Origin: DASUBN01 sp050261675
GTDB lineage: Bacteria; Pseudomonadota; Gammaproteobacteria; Natronospirales; REEB76
Length of the DNA stretch: 56,783 bases
NCBI GenBank assembly: GCA_050261675.1
Contig: JBLNDO010000100.1
Coordinates: forward strand, 1 to 56,783
Reading direction: 5' to 3'
The position numbers were made by a program, and so were the translations under genes. The notes below the pieces were generated by a model. That model saw only the letters and a program-made list of their open reading frames with translations. It was not told the origin of the DNA and made no database searches. Shown in pieces: positions 25,403-34,919 of the stretch; the stretch's first letter is position 1; every line of letters begins with the position of its first letter.

Positions 25403-26632
25403 ATGGAAATTGCACCCGAAACCCAGCGACACTCCTGGTTACGGCCCCTGCTGTGGCTGCACAAGAAGCTCCTCCCCAACGCCTCCTGGGCCGGCTGGAC
25501 CCCGTATCTCTGGCTCCTGTACCTAGGCTTCTTCTTCGTGCAATGGCCCGGGATGCCGGCCTGGGACACAGCGAAGTGGGTGTTCGCGGTGATCGCCGCG
25601 CTGATGTTCCTGGTGATGTATTTCCGCTGCTTCAACTGCAGCCCGCGGGAACTGCGGCGCATCCTCGCGGGCGTGGCCACGCTCGGCTATATCTTTGTCC
25701 CGTATACCGGCACCGGCCACACCTTCATCATCTATGCCTGCGCCTTGAGCGCCCATTACGGCAACCTGCGCAAGAGCCTCACCGCCCTCGCCCTCATCCT
25801 CGGCGGGTTCATGCTCGAGGCACTGGTGCTGTATTTCGTTCCCGACGCGGGCTATGTGCGTTCGGTGTGGTTCTGGCTGCCCACGCTCCTGATCGGCGGT
25901 GTAATCGGAGCCGCCAATGCGTGGTTCTCGGACGACGAGGCGAAGCGCCGGGTCATCAACGAGTCCCAGGAGGAGATCCGCCGCCTCGCCGCCACCGCGG
26001 AGCGAGAGCGCATCGCGCGCGACCTGCACGACCTCCTGGGCCACACCCTGACCCTGGTGACTGTCAAGGCCGAACTCGCGGCAAGGCTCGCGGAACGCGA
26101 CGTCGCGGCCGCGGCGGCGGAGATCCGCGAGCTGGAACGCATCTCCCGGGAGGCCTTGCGCCAAGTGCGCGAAGCCGTGGGCGGCTACCGCAGCGGCGGG
26201 CTCGCCGGCGAACTGGTGAACGCGCGCGTCGCCCTCAACGCGGCCAAGGTCGAGCTCGTGGCGGAGCTAGAAAGCGAGTCTTGCCCGCCCACCCACGACA
26301 ACCTCCTCGCCCTGGTGCTGCGTGAAGCGGTGACCAACATCGTGCGCCATTCCGGCGCGCGGCGCTGCGCGGTCCGGCTGGCCGTGGTTCGCGATCGGAG
26401 CGCGACTCTCACCGTCGAGGACGATGGCCGGGGCGGCAGATTGCGCGAGGGAAACGGCATACGCGGCATGCGCGAGCGGCTATCGGCTCTGGACGGCACG
26501 CTGCATATCGAATCCGGCAGGCAGGGCACCCGGCTCACCGCGGTGCTGCCGCTACGCGCCCCCGCGCAGACCGCGGAACCTCAGGTGCTCGCCTGGCCCG
26601 GCGTGCTGAAGAACCGCCGCGGCGGCCTATGA
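25403..26632 (+). CDS. Sensor histidine kinase, DesK/NarL-partner type (HisKA_3)
   Basis: The 409-residue membrane kinase has about five or six N-terminal transmembrane segments (residues 35-175) with no large periplasmic loop, as in the membrane-fluidity sensor DesK. The dimerisation/phosphoacceptor motif RERIARDLHDLLGHTL contains His209, and a HATPase_c domain follows (N-box LREAVTNIVRHSGA, G-box DDGRGG and GNGIRGMRERL). DesK itself senses membrane thickness, but which signal is sensed here is inference. It is coupled to the downstream regulator by a ribosome site over its own stop. Confidence 0.9.
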   Translation: MEIAPETQRHSWLRPLLWLHKKLLPNASWAGWTPYLWLLYLGFFFVQWPGMPAWDTAKWVFAVIAALMFLVMYFRCFNCSPRELRRILAGVATLGYIFVPYTGTGHTFIIYACALSAHYGNLRKSLTALALILGGFMLEALVLYFVPDAGYVRSVWFWLPTLLIGGVIGAANAWFSDDEAKRRVINESQEEIRRLAATAERERIARDLHDLLGHTLTLVTVKAELAARLAERDVAAAAAEIRELERISREALRQVREAVGGYRSGGLAGELVNARVALNAAKVELVAELESESCPPTHDNLLALVLREAVTNIVRHSGARRCAVRLAVVRDRSATLTVEDDGRGGRLREGNGIRGMRERLSALDGTLHIESGRQGTRLTAVLPLRAPAQTAEPQVLAWPGVLKNRRGGL

Positions 26633-26642
26633 GGTGTTATCC

Positions 26643-27245
26643 GTGATCAAGGTACTGATCGCTGAAGACCAGTCGTTGATCCTGGGCGCGCTCGCCGCCT
26701 TGCTCGACATGGAGGACGATATCGAGATCGTGGCCCGCGCCGCCAACGGCAAGGACGCGCTCAAACTCGCCCTGGACACGCACCCCGACGTGGTGGTCAC
26801 GGACATCGAGATGCCGGGCCTGACCGGCCTCGAATTCGCTGCCGCACTCAAGGAACAGGAGCACCCGGCGCGGATCATCATCGTCACCACCTTCGCCCGC
26901 CCCGGCTACCTGCGCCGCGCCCTCTCGGCGGGGGTGCGGGGCTACCTGCTCAAGGACGCACCCGCGGAACAGCTGGCGGAGGCCATCCGCAACGTGCACC
27001 GCGGCGGCAAGGCCATCGCCCCCGAACTCGCGGCGGAGGCCTGGGACACGGAGGACCCGCTCAACGACCGTGAGCGGCAGGTATTGCGCCTTGCCGGTGA
27101 GGGGTTTTCCAGCGGTGACATCGCCAGGCAACTGTTCCTCTCCGAGGGCACAGTCCGTAACTATCTCTCGGAAGCCATCGGCAAACTCGGCGCCGCGAAC
27201 CGCATCGAAGCGGCGCGCATTGCGCGACAGAAGGGCTGGCTTTAA
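26643..27245 (+). CDS. NarL/DesR-family response regulator
   Basis: The 200-residue regulator has an N-terminal receiver domain with phosphoacceptor Asp54 (VVVTDIEMPG), Thr in IVTTFARPGY and Lys in YLLKDAP. The C-terminal LuxR-type HTH is NDRERQVLRLAGEGFSSGDIARQLFLSEGTVRNYLSEAIGKLG. GTG 26643 (IKVLIAEDQ) is preferred over GTG 26634 because GAGG sits 8 nt before it and overlaps the kinase stop codon. It is the cognate partner of the kinase. Its target genes are not known; the adjacent convergent subtilase is on the other strand. Confidence 0.92.
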   Translation: MIKVLIAEDQSLILGALAALLDMEDDIEIVARAANGKDALKLALDTHPDVVVTDIEMPGLTGLEFAAALKEQEHPARIIIVTTFARPGYLRRALSAGVRGYLLKDAPAEQLAEAIRNVHRGGKAIAPELAAEAWDTEDPLNDRERQVLRLAGEGFSSGDIARQLFLSEGTVRNYLSEAIGKLGAANRIEAARIARQKGWL

Positions 27246-27249
27246 AGAG

Positions 27250-30200
27250 TTAGTTGAGCCGGCGGTGCAGAGTCAACAGCGCCAGCAATACTAGTTCGAG
27301 CATCCCCAGCTCACCGCCTCCCCCACCACTTCCCGAAGAACCACCGGTCACGGTGGCGGACACCGGCAGGGCGATCACCGGGTGATCCGAGGCATTGCCG
27401 CTTACGCAGACGGCGCCTTGATATTTACCCGCCGCGAGCTTGCCCGACTTGAATGTGGCGGCGACAGCCTCAGTCCCGCCGGGCTTGATGCTGCCGCTCA
27501 TAGGACTCAGGCTCAGCCCGGGCATCCCGGTATTGGTGCAATCCATGCTGCCGCTCAGAGTGAACGCGAAGGACAGGCTCAGGGCCTGCCAATCCTTGCC
27601 ACCGCCGTATGCGTCCGCCGGATCGATGAACTGCGCGGAACCGGTACCAATCTCGGGCTTGCCTTCGAACCAGTACCAGGTGGGGGTGCCGCCGCCGGTC
27701 TCGGATCCCGCGGTGGTGGGGACTACGATCAGCCAGTAGCTACCCGAGGGGAGCGAAACATCGGTTTGCCCGGCCGCCGCCAGGTCCAGGCTGATGTTGC
27801 CGTTGGCGGTGCTCACGCCCGCCCCCGCGGCCGTGCCGCTGTAATGCCAGAGGTAACCGTTCTTGCCGTCTTCCGGGTTGCCGGCCGGGGCACCGTTGGA
27901 ATCGGCGTAGATGTACCAGTTAACGGGCCCGTTGGTGGATACGAAACCGCTGCCGCCGTTGACGAAACCGTCCGCCACGATGCTGCTGATGCTCGACTTG
28001 ATGGGCAAGCTGAAGGTGTCGGCCACGTAGACCCCGTGGCCGCTCTTGGCATAGAACGTGGAGGGGTATCCGAGATCGCCAATGGATACGGACTGGGACC
28101 AGAGGGAACCCAATGGTGCCGAACCGCCCGGGGACGCAGCGGGCGCCGAAGCCAGGATAGCCGGACCGCCGTTTGCAGAAAGAGTCCAGCTGAGGGTTTT
28201 CTGCCCCTGGTTGCTGATGCTGAAACTACTGGTGGAACTCTTGCCCTGGCCTTCAGAATAGTCCAGCTGGTCCTGGCTCAGGCTCATGTGCGCCGACGGA
28301 GTCACCGATTGTGCCGCCAGCGTGAGATGCATGGCGGGAATCGCTGCGCTGCCATCACCCGTGTCGGAAGTGGCGATGTCCAGCTGCGCGAATGCCCAGC
28401 TGCCCGCCTTCACGCCGCCGACATCGGCAGTCACGGTGAGGGTCTGGCTGGCGCCCGGAGCGAGACTGAAGGAAGCCGGAGACACGAGCACATTGAGACC
28501 GGTGCTGGCGCCGCTCACGCCCACGCTGTAATTCACCGTGGCGCCGGTGAAGGCGCTCTTGAGTGTTCGCGTCCACGAACAGGTTTGAGGGCAATCTGCG
28601 CTTGCCAGGCTCGGCAGGTTCAGAGAGGTGAGGTCGCCACCCTTGTTGGGGTCGGCAGCGGCGTAATCGGCGCCATTCTCATCCAGGATGAGACCGGTAC
28701 GATTGGCGGCGTCCACGTCGATGCGCCCCGCGCCGCGCACTTGGGGTGAAGGCACAGTGGCACCGGCGACGCAATTCAAGACGGAATCCAAGCTCGCACA
28801 TTGGTCGGTGAGCCCGGGGCTTGTGCCGTTCGCCGTGGTGACCGCCGTCAGCATCATTGCGGATTTCACCTCAGCCGAGGTCCACTTTGGATGGGCCTGC
28901 ATCAGCAGCGCCGCTGCGCCGGTGTCGTGAGGCGCGGCCATGGAGGTTCCGTCGAAGAACTCATAGCTCTCAGGCTGATTTGCGCAGGCACTGCAACCGC
29001 TGGTATAAAGCGGGTTCGAGACCGCCGCCAGCACGCTGACGCCCGGCGCCGTCAGGTCCGGTTTAAGTATTGCATCGAACGCGGTATCCGTGGGTCCGCG
29101 CGAGCTGAATCCCGCCACTTGGTCCGCCTGGGAAGCATCGGTACCGAGCACCGCTCCCGTAAGCTGCGCCTGGGCGGGTGTCAGGCTACCGACACTCGCA
29201 GTCAACCAGGCACGCAGCGTGTCACCGTCGGCTTGGTGGAGCAACGTGCCGGGGATGACATAGGTCTCCACCACGAAATCCTGGCTGCTGGTGGCCGTAG
29301 TCATGATGACTACGCCACCCGCACCACCTTGCTTGACGTTGTAGGCCTTATCCACCAAGGGATTGGTGCCGCGGTCGCAGGCGACGATGGCTCCGCTCGG
29401 AATAGTCCCCGGACTGAAGGGAAAGAGGCATTGCTGGGCGTCGACGGTGCTGCCCTGGGACGCCGGATACGACGAGCCGGAGGTGGGCGCCGTTCCACTG
29501 ACCGCAGGATCCTGGCCAATGTATGCACTGTCGCCCGAATACACGATCTGTACCGGACCGACGCCCGAGGTCCCGCTCGCCCCGGCCATCGGCGAGGGCG
29601 GCAGTGTGGCAGAATCCCCGCCGGAGAAGTTTTCGAGATCGTTGCCGCTGATGCCATCATGGGTAGCGGCAGCGTTGGTGACCACCCACGGACCCACATG
29701 CTGCACCGGGTAAAGCGGTGCGTTCACCGGATCGTTAGCCGCGGCGTTCGCAGGGCCGCCGTTTCCGCCCGCGACAGACACATATATACCCGCTTCCACC
29801 GCGGAGAGGAACGCCTGTTCCACAGAATCACCATAGGCGTCATCGCTGCCACCGATGGAGAAATTCAGCACCATGCCCTTGTACTTCGAGCCCCAGGATT
29901 TCTTGAGCCTGCCCTGGTCCTGGATGGCCTGATCCACAGCCGCGACGCTGGCATCGGTGGCACAAAAATCCACGGGATCGCAGACATCATATGCGATGAG
30001 GCTCGCATGGGGTGCCACGCCGGAAAGCGGAGTGGAAGCGCCGTCCACCGTAGTGCTCACGAAATCCCCCACGGCGGTGCTGGCGGTGTGGGAACCGTGG
30101 CCCTCGGAGTCCTCGGGCGAATCGGGATCATTGCCCGTATCCTGCGTGTAGGTGTAGGCACCGATGAGCTTGTCGTTGCAACTGAAGAAGAACGGTTTCT

Positions 30201-30966
30201 GCACGCTTTGCGTCGCGTTACCGCCGTCACAGACGCCAAAACGGAGGCTGCCAGGGTCCGCCGTTGTGTAACCGTCCTTGGGACCCGTGGCCTTGAACGA
30301 AGAATTGGCGTGGTTGATGCCGGTATCGAGATCCGCCAACACCAGTCCCTCACCCTCCGTGTCAGTCAGACTGCCGCTCGACGTCTGCCAGACCGCAGGC
30401 GCACTGATCCAGCTGCGGCTGGCGTTGGTGTCAGTGGCAGAAGCCGGTATCGCCGTCACGGGCCTGTAATGACGGACCGGTTCCACCGAGACGACACCGC
30501 GCAGTCGGCCGATCTGCATGGCTTCCGCCCGGTTGAGTTTCAGGGACAGGCCGTTGAGCGCATAGCGGTATTGGAAGCGCGGCGTGAGAGCACGGCCAAG
30601 AAGCCGCCGGGCCGACTCCAGCAACGCCGACTGTCGGTCCTCGAGGTAAGCCGCATAGCTAGTCGTGGCGGGCGCATTCGTATCCATGGAATGGGTGCCG
30701 ACGGAACGTGCGTCAGTAGCCCCGAGGCCCGGCACGCCGCCGCGGTACGTTGCGGCGGGGGCATCCTTCAGGCGCACGATGTAGTAAATGGCATCGCCGT
30801 CGGAAGCAACCTGCCGCACGGCACGGTCGGATTGGTGGAGCGGGAGCGCCCGGGACGGGGCGACCACCTGTGCCGCCTGCGTGAGGCCTACGAGGATGAA
30901 CAAGGAGAGGCCAGCCACGGCCGCCGGCATGATGATGTGCGCAAACCCTTTCGATCGAGACGACAT
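27250..30966 (-). CDS. Large secreted S8 subtilisin-like serine protease with GlyGly-CTERM-like tail
   Basis: The 1238-residue exported protease has a signal peptide (about 1-32) and an I9-type inhibitor propeptide (about 58-170). The S8 domain carries Asp214 (DLDTGIN), His290 (GHGSHTAS) and Ser675 (GTSMAAP), and a PA-like insertion at about 470-600 lies between His and Ser, as in Vpr-type subtilases. A beta-rich C-terminal region follows. The last 31 residues run GGSSGSGGGGGELG, a hydrophobic helix, then HRR: the layout of GlyGly-CTERM sorting signals cleaved by rhombosortase. No rhombosortase gene is in the window. It ends 4 bp from the response regulator stop. Confidence 0.92.
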   Translation of the reverse strand: MSSRSKGFAHIIMPAAVAGLSLFILVGLTQAAQVVAPSRALPLHQSDRAVRQVASDGDAIYYIVRLKDAPAATYRGGVPGLGATDARSVGTHSMDTNAPATTSYAAYLEDRQSALLESARRLLGRALTPRFQYRYALNGLSLKLNRAEAMQIGRLRGVVSVEPVRHYRPVTAIPASATDTNASRSWISAPAVWQTSSGSLTDTEGEGLVLADLDTGINHANSSFKATGPKDGYTTADPGSLRFGVCDGGNATQSVQKPFFFSCNDKLIGAYTYTQDTGNDPDSPEDSEGHGSHTASTAVGDFVSTTVDGASTPLSGVAPHASLIAYDVCDPVDFCATDASVAAVDQAIQDQGRLKKSWGSKYKGMVLNFSIGGSDDAYGDSVEQAFLSAVEAGIYVSVAGGNGGPANAAANDPVNAPLYPVQHVGPWVVTNAAATHDGISGNDLENFSGGDSATLPPSPMAGASGTSGVGPVQIVYSGDSAYIGQDPAVSGTAPTSGSSYPASQGSTVDAQQCLFPFSPGTIPSGAIVACDRGTNPLVDKAYNVKQGGAGGVVIMTTATSSQDFVVETYVIPGTLLHQADGDTLRAWLTASVGSLTPAQAQLTGAVLGTDASQADQVAGFSSRGPTDTAFDAILKPDLTAPGVSVLAAVSNPLYTSGCSACANQPESYEFFDGTSMAAPHDTGAAALLMQAHPKWTSAEVKSAMMLTAVTTANGTSPGLTDQCASLDSVLNCVAGATVPSPQVRGAGRIDVDAANRTGLILDENGADYAAADPNKGGDLTSLNLPSLASADCPQTCSWTRTLKSAFTGATVNYSVGVSGASTGLNVLVSPASFSLAPGASQTLTVTADVGGVKAGSWAFAQLDIATSDTGDGSAAIPAMHLTLAAQSVTPSAHMSLSQDQLDYSEGQGKSSTSSFSISNQGQKTLSWTLSANGGPAILASAPAASPGGSAPLGSLWSQSVSIGDLGYPSTFYAKSGHGVYVADTFSLPIKSSISSIVADGFVNGGSGFVSTNGPVNWYIYADSNGAPAGNPEDGKNGYLWHYSGTAAGAGVSTANGNISLDLAAAGQTDVSLPSGSYWLIVVPTTAGSETGGGTPTWYWFEGKPEIGTGSAQFIDPADAYGGGKDWQALSLSFAFTLSGSMDCTNTGMPGLSLSPMSGSIKPGGTEAVAATFKSGKLAAGKYQGAVCVSGNASDHPVIALPVSATVTGGSSGSGGGGGELGMLELVLLALLTLHRRLN

Positions 30967-31064
30967 AACAGGCCGACCGGTGTGTCAAGGCTTGAGGTGT
31001 AACACGCGCCGTCGGGAAGGGTCAAGGAAACGACCCGCAATGCCCTCCGATAAAAGGATTGGAA

Positions 31065-32492
31065 CTATTCTCCGACGCGAATGATCTTGAGGCTGTTGGT
31101 TCCGCCGGTGATGCCGCTGAACTCGCCCTTGGTGCAGATCACGAAATCCCCGTCCTTCACGACCCGCTGGCGCTTAAGTTCGTTCGCCGCGTCGCGCAGC
31201 ACGTGATCCGGGTCGGTGTGCATCACGTCGAAAGCCACGGGGTAGACCCCGCGGCACAGGGTCACGCGTCGGCGCGTGCTCTCATGGCGGGTCATGGCGT
31301 AGATGGGAATGCCAGAACTGATGCGTGACATCCATAACGCCGTGGAACCCGACTCTGTCAACGCGATGATGGCCTTCACGTCCATGTGGTTGGCGGTGTA
31401 CATCACCGCCATAGCGATGGCTTCGTCCACCTTGCTGAAGCGCTGATCCATGCGGTGGCGCGAGCGCTGCGTGAGCCGGCTCTTCTCCGCGCCCAGGCAT
31501 ACGCGCGCCATCGCCTCCACGGTCTTGAGCGGGTACTTTCCGGTGGCGGTCTCGGCGGAGAGCATCACCGCATCGGTGCCGTCCATGACGGCGTTGGCCA
31601 CGTCCAGCACCTCGGCGCGGGTCGGCACCGGGCTGTTGATCATGGATTCCATCATCTGGGTGGCCGTGATGACCGTGCGGTTCAGATCCCGGGCGCGGTG
31701 GATGATGTGCTTCTGCATGCCCGGGAGTTCCGCATCGCCGATCTCCACGGCCAGGTCGCCACGGGCGATCATAACGGCGTCGGAGGCGCGGATGATGGCA
31801 TCCAGGTTCTTGATGGCCTCGGAACGCTCGATCTTGGCCACGATACCGGCGCGTCCGCCGGCGGCGTTCAGCAGGATGCGTGCCTGCTCGATGTCCGCGG
31901 CGTCCCGCGGGAAGGACACCGCCAGGTAATCGACTCCGAGCTGGGCAGCGAGGCGGATGTCCTGGTAATCCTTGTCGGTGAGCGCTCCGGCGGACAACCC
32001 GCCGCCCTGGCGATTGATGCCCTTGTGGTCCGAGAGCGTGCCGCCGTTTTCCACGATGCAGGTGATGCGCGGCCCGAAGACCTCGACCACGCGCATGGAA
32101 ATCTCGCCGTCCCCCAGGACCAGGAGGTCGCCGGTCTTAACGTCCTTGGGCAGTTCCTTGTAGGTCAGGCCCACCTGGGTCTCGTCACCGTCGTCGTCCG
32201 GCAACTCCGCGTCCAGTACGAAGCGCTGGCCGTCCTTGAGGCTGACTTTCTTGCCCTTGAACTTCTCGATGCGGATCTTGGGGCCTTGCAGATCGCCCAG
32301 CACGCCCACGTCCTTGCCTAATTTCCCAGCCGACATGCGCACCAGGTCCACGCGGCTTTGGTGCTCGTCGGCGCCGCCGTGGGAGAAGTTGAGCCGCACC
32401 ACGTCCACTCCGGCGCGGATGACGGCTTCCATCACATCGGGGGAATCGGTGGCGGGCCCTAGGGTCGCGACTATTTTTGTTCTGCGCGGCAT
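31065..32492 (-). CDS. pyk: Pyruvate kinase
   Basis: Pyruvate kinase transfers phosphate from PEP to ADP, the last glycolytic step. The 475-residue length and motifs are standard: RTKIVATLGPATDSP at the N-terminus, active-site block AIIRASDAVMIARGDLAVEIG, MMESMINSPVPTRAEVLDVANAVMDGTDAVMLSAETATGKYP, and the regulatory C-terminal domain. It is the last gene of tkt-gap-pgk-pyk on the minus strand, 38 bp after pgk. Fructose-bisphosphate aldolase, which often follows in this cluster, is missing here; the subtilase occupies the position. Confidence 0.96.
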   Translation of the reverse strand: MPRRTKIVATLGPATDSPDVMEAVIRAGVDVVRLNFSHGGADEHQSRVDLVRMSAGKLGKDVGVLGDLQGPKIRIEKFKGKKVSLKDGQRFVLDAELPDDDGDETQVGLTYKELPKDVKTGDLLVLGDGEISMRVVEVFGPRITCIVENGGTLSDHKGINRQGGGLSAGALTDKDYQDIRLAAQLGVDYLAVSFPRDAADIEQARILLNAAGGRAGIVAKIERSEAIKNLDAIIRASDAVMIARGDLAVEIGDAELPGMQKHIIHRARDLNRTVITATQMMESMINSPVPTRAEVLDVANAVMDGTDAVMLSAETATGKYPLKTVEAMARVCLGAEKSRLTQRSRHRMDQRFSKVDEAIAMAVMYTANHMDVKAIIALTESGSTALWMSRISSGIPIYAMTRHESTRRRVTLCRGVYPVAFDVMHTDPDHVLRDAANELKRQRVVKDGDFVICTKGEFSGITGGTNSLKIIRVGE

Positions 32493-32530
32493 GCGTCAAT
32501 TATGCGCTTTCGTCCGCACCGAGGCGAGTT

Positions 32531-33724
32531 TCAGGCACGCTTACGCGCAGCCGCCGCCCGTTCCTCGAGCATCGCGACCGCTGGGAGTGTCTTGCCTTCG
32601 AGGAATTCCAGGAACGCGCCGCCACCGGTGGAGACGTACGAGATGCGGTCCGCCACGCCGTACTTGTCGAGCGCCGCGAGCGTGTCGCCGCCGCCAGCGA
32701 TGGAGAACGCCTTGCTGCCGGCGACGGCTTCGGCGAGCACGCGCGTGCCTTCGCCGAACTGGTCGAATTCGAATACGCCCACCGGCCCGTTCCACACGAT
32801 GGTGCCGGCGTTCCTCAGCAGTGTTGCGTAACGGGCCGCGGTGTCGGGGCCGATATCCAGGATCATCTCGTCGGCGCCCACGGCCTCCACCTTGCGCACA
32901 TCCGCTTCGGCGCTGGCGGAAAATTCCTGGGCCACCACCACGTCCGTAGGCAGCGGGATGTCACCGCCGCGCGCCTTGGCCGCCTGGATAAGGCGTTTCG
33001 CCTCTGGCACCAGGTCCGCCTCGTACAACGACTTGCCCACCTTGTGACCGGCTGCGGCGATGAATGTGTTGGCGATGCCGCCGCCCACGATCAGCTGGTC
33101 CACGACCTTGGTGAGGGAGTCCAGCACCGTGAGCTTGGTGGAGACCTTGGAGCCGGCGACGATGGCCACGAGCGGCCGCGCCGGGTTGGCGAGCGCGCGG
33201 CCCAAAGCCTCGAGCTCGCTCGCAAGCAAGGGACCCGCGCAAGCCATGGGGGCGTACTTGCCCACACCGTGGGTGGAGACTTCGGCCCGGTGGGCGGTGC
33301 CGAAGGCATCCATCACATAGATATCGCAGAGCGAGGCCATCTTGCGGGCCAGGGCCTCGTCGTCCTTCTTTTCGCCCTTGAGGAAACGCACGTTCTCGCA
33401 GAGCACCGCAGACCCCGGCGGCACGGTGACGCCGTCGATCCAGTCCTTCACCAGCGGCACCTTCACGCCCAGTAGTCGCGTCAGCCGCTCGGCCACCGGG
33501 GCAAGCGAGAATTCAACGTCGTACTCCCCTTCCTTGGGGCGGCCGAGGTGCGAGACCAGCATCACGCAGGCGCCCGCCTTCAGAGCGTGCTGGATCGTGG
33601 GCAGCGCGGCGCGGATGCGCGCATCGCTGGTCACCTTGCCCTCGGCCACGGGGACGTTCAGGTCTTCCCGGATCAGGACCCGTTTGCCCTTGAGATCCAG
33701 GTCGGTCATCTTGAGTATGTTCAC
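32531..33724 (-). CDS. pgk: Phosphoglycerate kinase
   Basis: This enzyme interconverts 1,3-bisphosphoglycerate plus ADP with 3-phosphoglycerate plus ATP. At 397 residues it is full length, with the N-terminal KRVLIREDLNVPVAEGKVTSDARIRAALPTI, the GRPKEGEYDVEFSLAPVAERL segment, and the C-terminal nucleotide loop SIAGGGDTLAALDKYG followed by STGGGAFLEFLEGKTLP. It lies 46 bp after gap and 38 bp before pyk. Confidence 0.97.
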   Translation of the reverse strand: MNILKMTDLDLKGKRVLIREDLNVPVAEGKVTSDARIRAALPTIQHALKAGACVMLVSHLGRPKEGEYDVEFSLAPVAERLTRLLGVKVPLVKDWIDGVTVPPGSAVLCENVRFLKGEKKDDEALARKMASLCDIYVMDAFGTAHRAEVSTHGVGKYAPMACAGPLLASELEALGRALANPARPLVAIVAGSKVSTKLTVLDSLTKVVDQLIVGGGIANTFIAAAGHKVGKSLYEADLVPEAKRLIQAAKARGGDIPLPTDVVVAQEFSASAEADVRKVEAVGADEMILDIGPDTAARYATLLRNAGTIVWNGPVGVFEFDQFGEGTRVLAEAVAGSKAFSIAGGGDTLAALDKYGVADRISYVSTGGGAFLEFLEGKTLPAVAMLEERAAAARKRA

Positions 33725-33770
33725 GCCGCCTATCCTTGCAAAAGACTATTTCAGTACCGTTAAACGACGC

Positions 33771-34781
33771 TTACTTTGCATTCCAGAAAGCAATCGTGGT
33801 ATCGAGCATGCGGTTGGAGAAGCCCCACTCGTTGTCATACCAGCCGAAGACCTTCACCAGGCGGCCGATCACCTTGGTCAGGGTGACATCGTAGGTGCAG
33901 GATGCCGGGTCATGGTTGAAGTCCACCGACACCAATTGCTCCTTGGTGTAGTTAAGGATGTCCTTGAGCGGACCCTCAGAGGCTTTCTTCATCAGGCCAT
34001 GGATCTCGTCCACGCTGGTATCCCGGGCCGCGACGAAGGACAGGTCCACCAGCGAAACGTTGATGGTCGGAACACGGATGGAGTAGCCATCCAGCTTGCC
34101 CGCCAGTTCCGGGATCACGAGGCCGATGGCGGCGGCGGCGCCGGTCTTGGTCGGGATCATGGAATGGGTGGCGGAACGGGCACGGCGGATGTCCTTGTGG
34201 AATACGTCGGTCAGCACCTGGTCGTTGGTGTAGGCGTGGATCGTGGTCATCTGGCCGCCGACGATTCCAATGCCTTCGTGCAGCACCTTCACCATCGGCG
34301 CGAGGCAGTTGGTCGTGCAGCTGGCGTTGGAGATCACCGTGTGGGAAGCCTTCAGGGTCTTCTCGTTCACGCCACAGACGATGGTGGCGTCCACGTCCTT
34401 GTCGCCGGGGGCGGAAATCACCACCTTCTTGGCGCCGCCCGCGAGGTGCGCCGAGGCCTTGGCCTTGCTGGTGAAGAGCCCGGTGCACTCCAGGACCACG
34501 TCGGCACCCGCGGAGGCCCAGCCAATCTTGGCCGGGTCGCGTTCGGCGAAAACCTTGATGCGGTCGCCGTTCACCACCATGTGGTCGCCGTCCACCTTGA
34601 CCTCGCCCGGGAACTTGCCGTGGGCGGTGTCGTACTTGGTGAGGTGGGCGTTGGTGTTGGCGTCGCCCAAGTCGTTGACCGCGACGATCTTGATCTCGCC
34701 GGTGCGCTTCGCCTCGTACAGGGCGCGCAGGATATTGCGGCCGATGCGGCCGTAACCATTGATGCCAACCTTGATAGCCAT
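33771..34781 (-). CDS. gap: Glyceraldehyde-3-phosphate dehydrogenase, type I
   Basis: The 336-residue class I GAPDH has NAD-binding INGYGRIGRNILRA with Asp at the end of beta-2 (VAVNDLGD), which favours NAD over NADP. The catalytic Cys is in SNASCTTNCLAP, and the phosphate-binding RRARSATHSMIPTKTGAAAA follows. It works next to pgk in glycolysis, gluconeogenesis or, if the organism fixes CO2, the Calvin cycle. It follows tkt after a 134-bp gap full of stem-loops. Confidence 0.97.
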   Translation of the reverse strand: MAIKVGINGYGRIGRNILRALYEAKRTGEIKIVAVNDLGDANTNAHLTKYDTAHGKFPGEVKVDGDHMVVNGDRIKVFAERDPAKIGWASAGADVVLECTGLFTSKAKASAHLAGGAKKVVISAPGDKDVDATIVCGVNEKTLKASHTVISNASCTTNCLAPMVKVLHEGIGIVGGQMTTIHAYTNDQVLTDVFHKDIRRARSATHSMIPTKTGAAAAIGLVIPELAGKLDGYSIRVPTINVSLVDLSFVAARDTSVDEIHGLMKKASEGPLKDILNYTKEQLVSVDFNHDPASCTYDVTLTKVIGRLVKVFGWYDNEWGFSNRMLDTTIAFWNAK

Positions 34782-34806
34782 CGTTGTCTCCTCGCTTTAT
34801 AACTGG

Positions 34807-34919
34807 CGGCGCATGGATGCGCCGTACATTTAGCCAAAATCTCGCCTCGTTCGCCCGAGGCGAGTCCGTACATGCGACGGGCTCGCCGGACCTGAAAATT
34901 TCAGGGATGGAATTTTCAG
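34807..34919 (-). repeat. Three stem-loops in the tkt-gap intergenic region
   Basis: Three inverted repeats follow one another: CGGCGC/GCGCCG at 34807-34824, CTCGCCTCG/CGAGGCGAG (9 bp, 6-nt loop) at 34841-34864, and CTGAAAATT/AATTTTCAG (9 bp, 10-nt loop) at 34892-34919, the last overlapping the tkt stop codon. None has a clear T-run. They could set transcript processing or stability so that gap-pgk-pyk and tkt are made at different levels. Confidence 0.6.

Noticed and set aside
28801..31002. 733-residue open frame on the plus strand
   Set aside because: It is antisense to the subtilase, has no recognisable domain or ribosome site, and reflects the high GC content that keeps antisense frames open.
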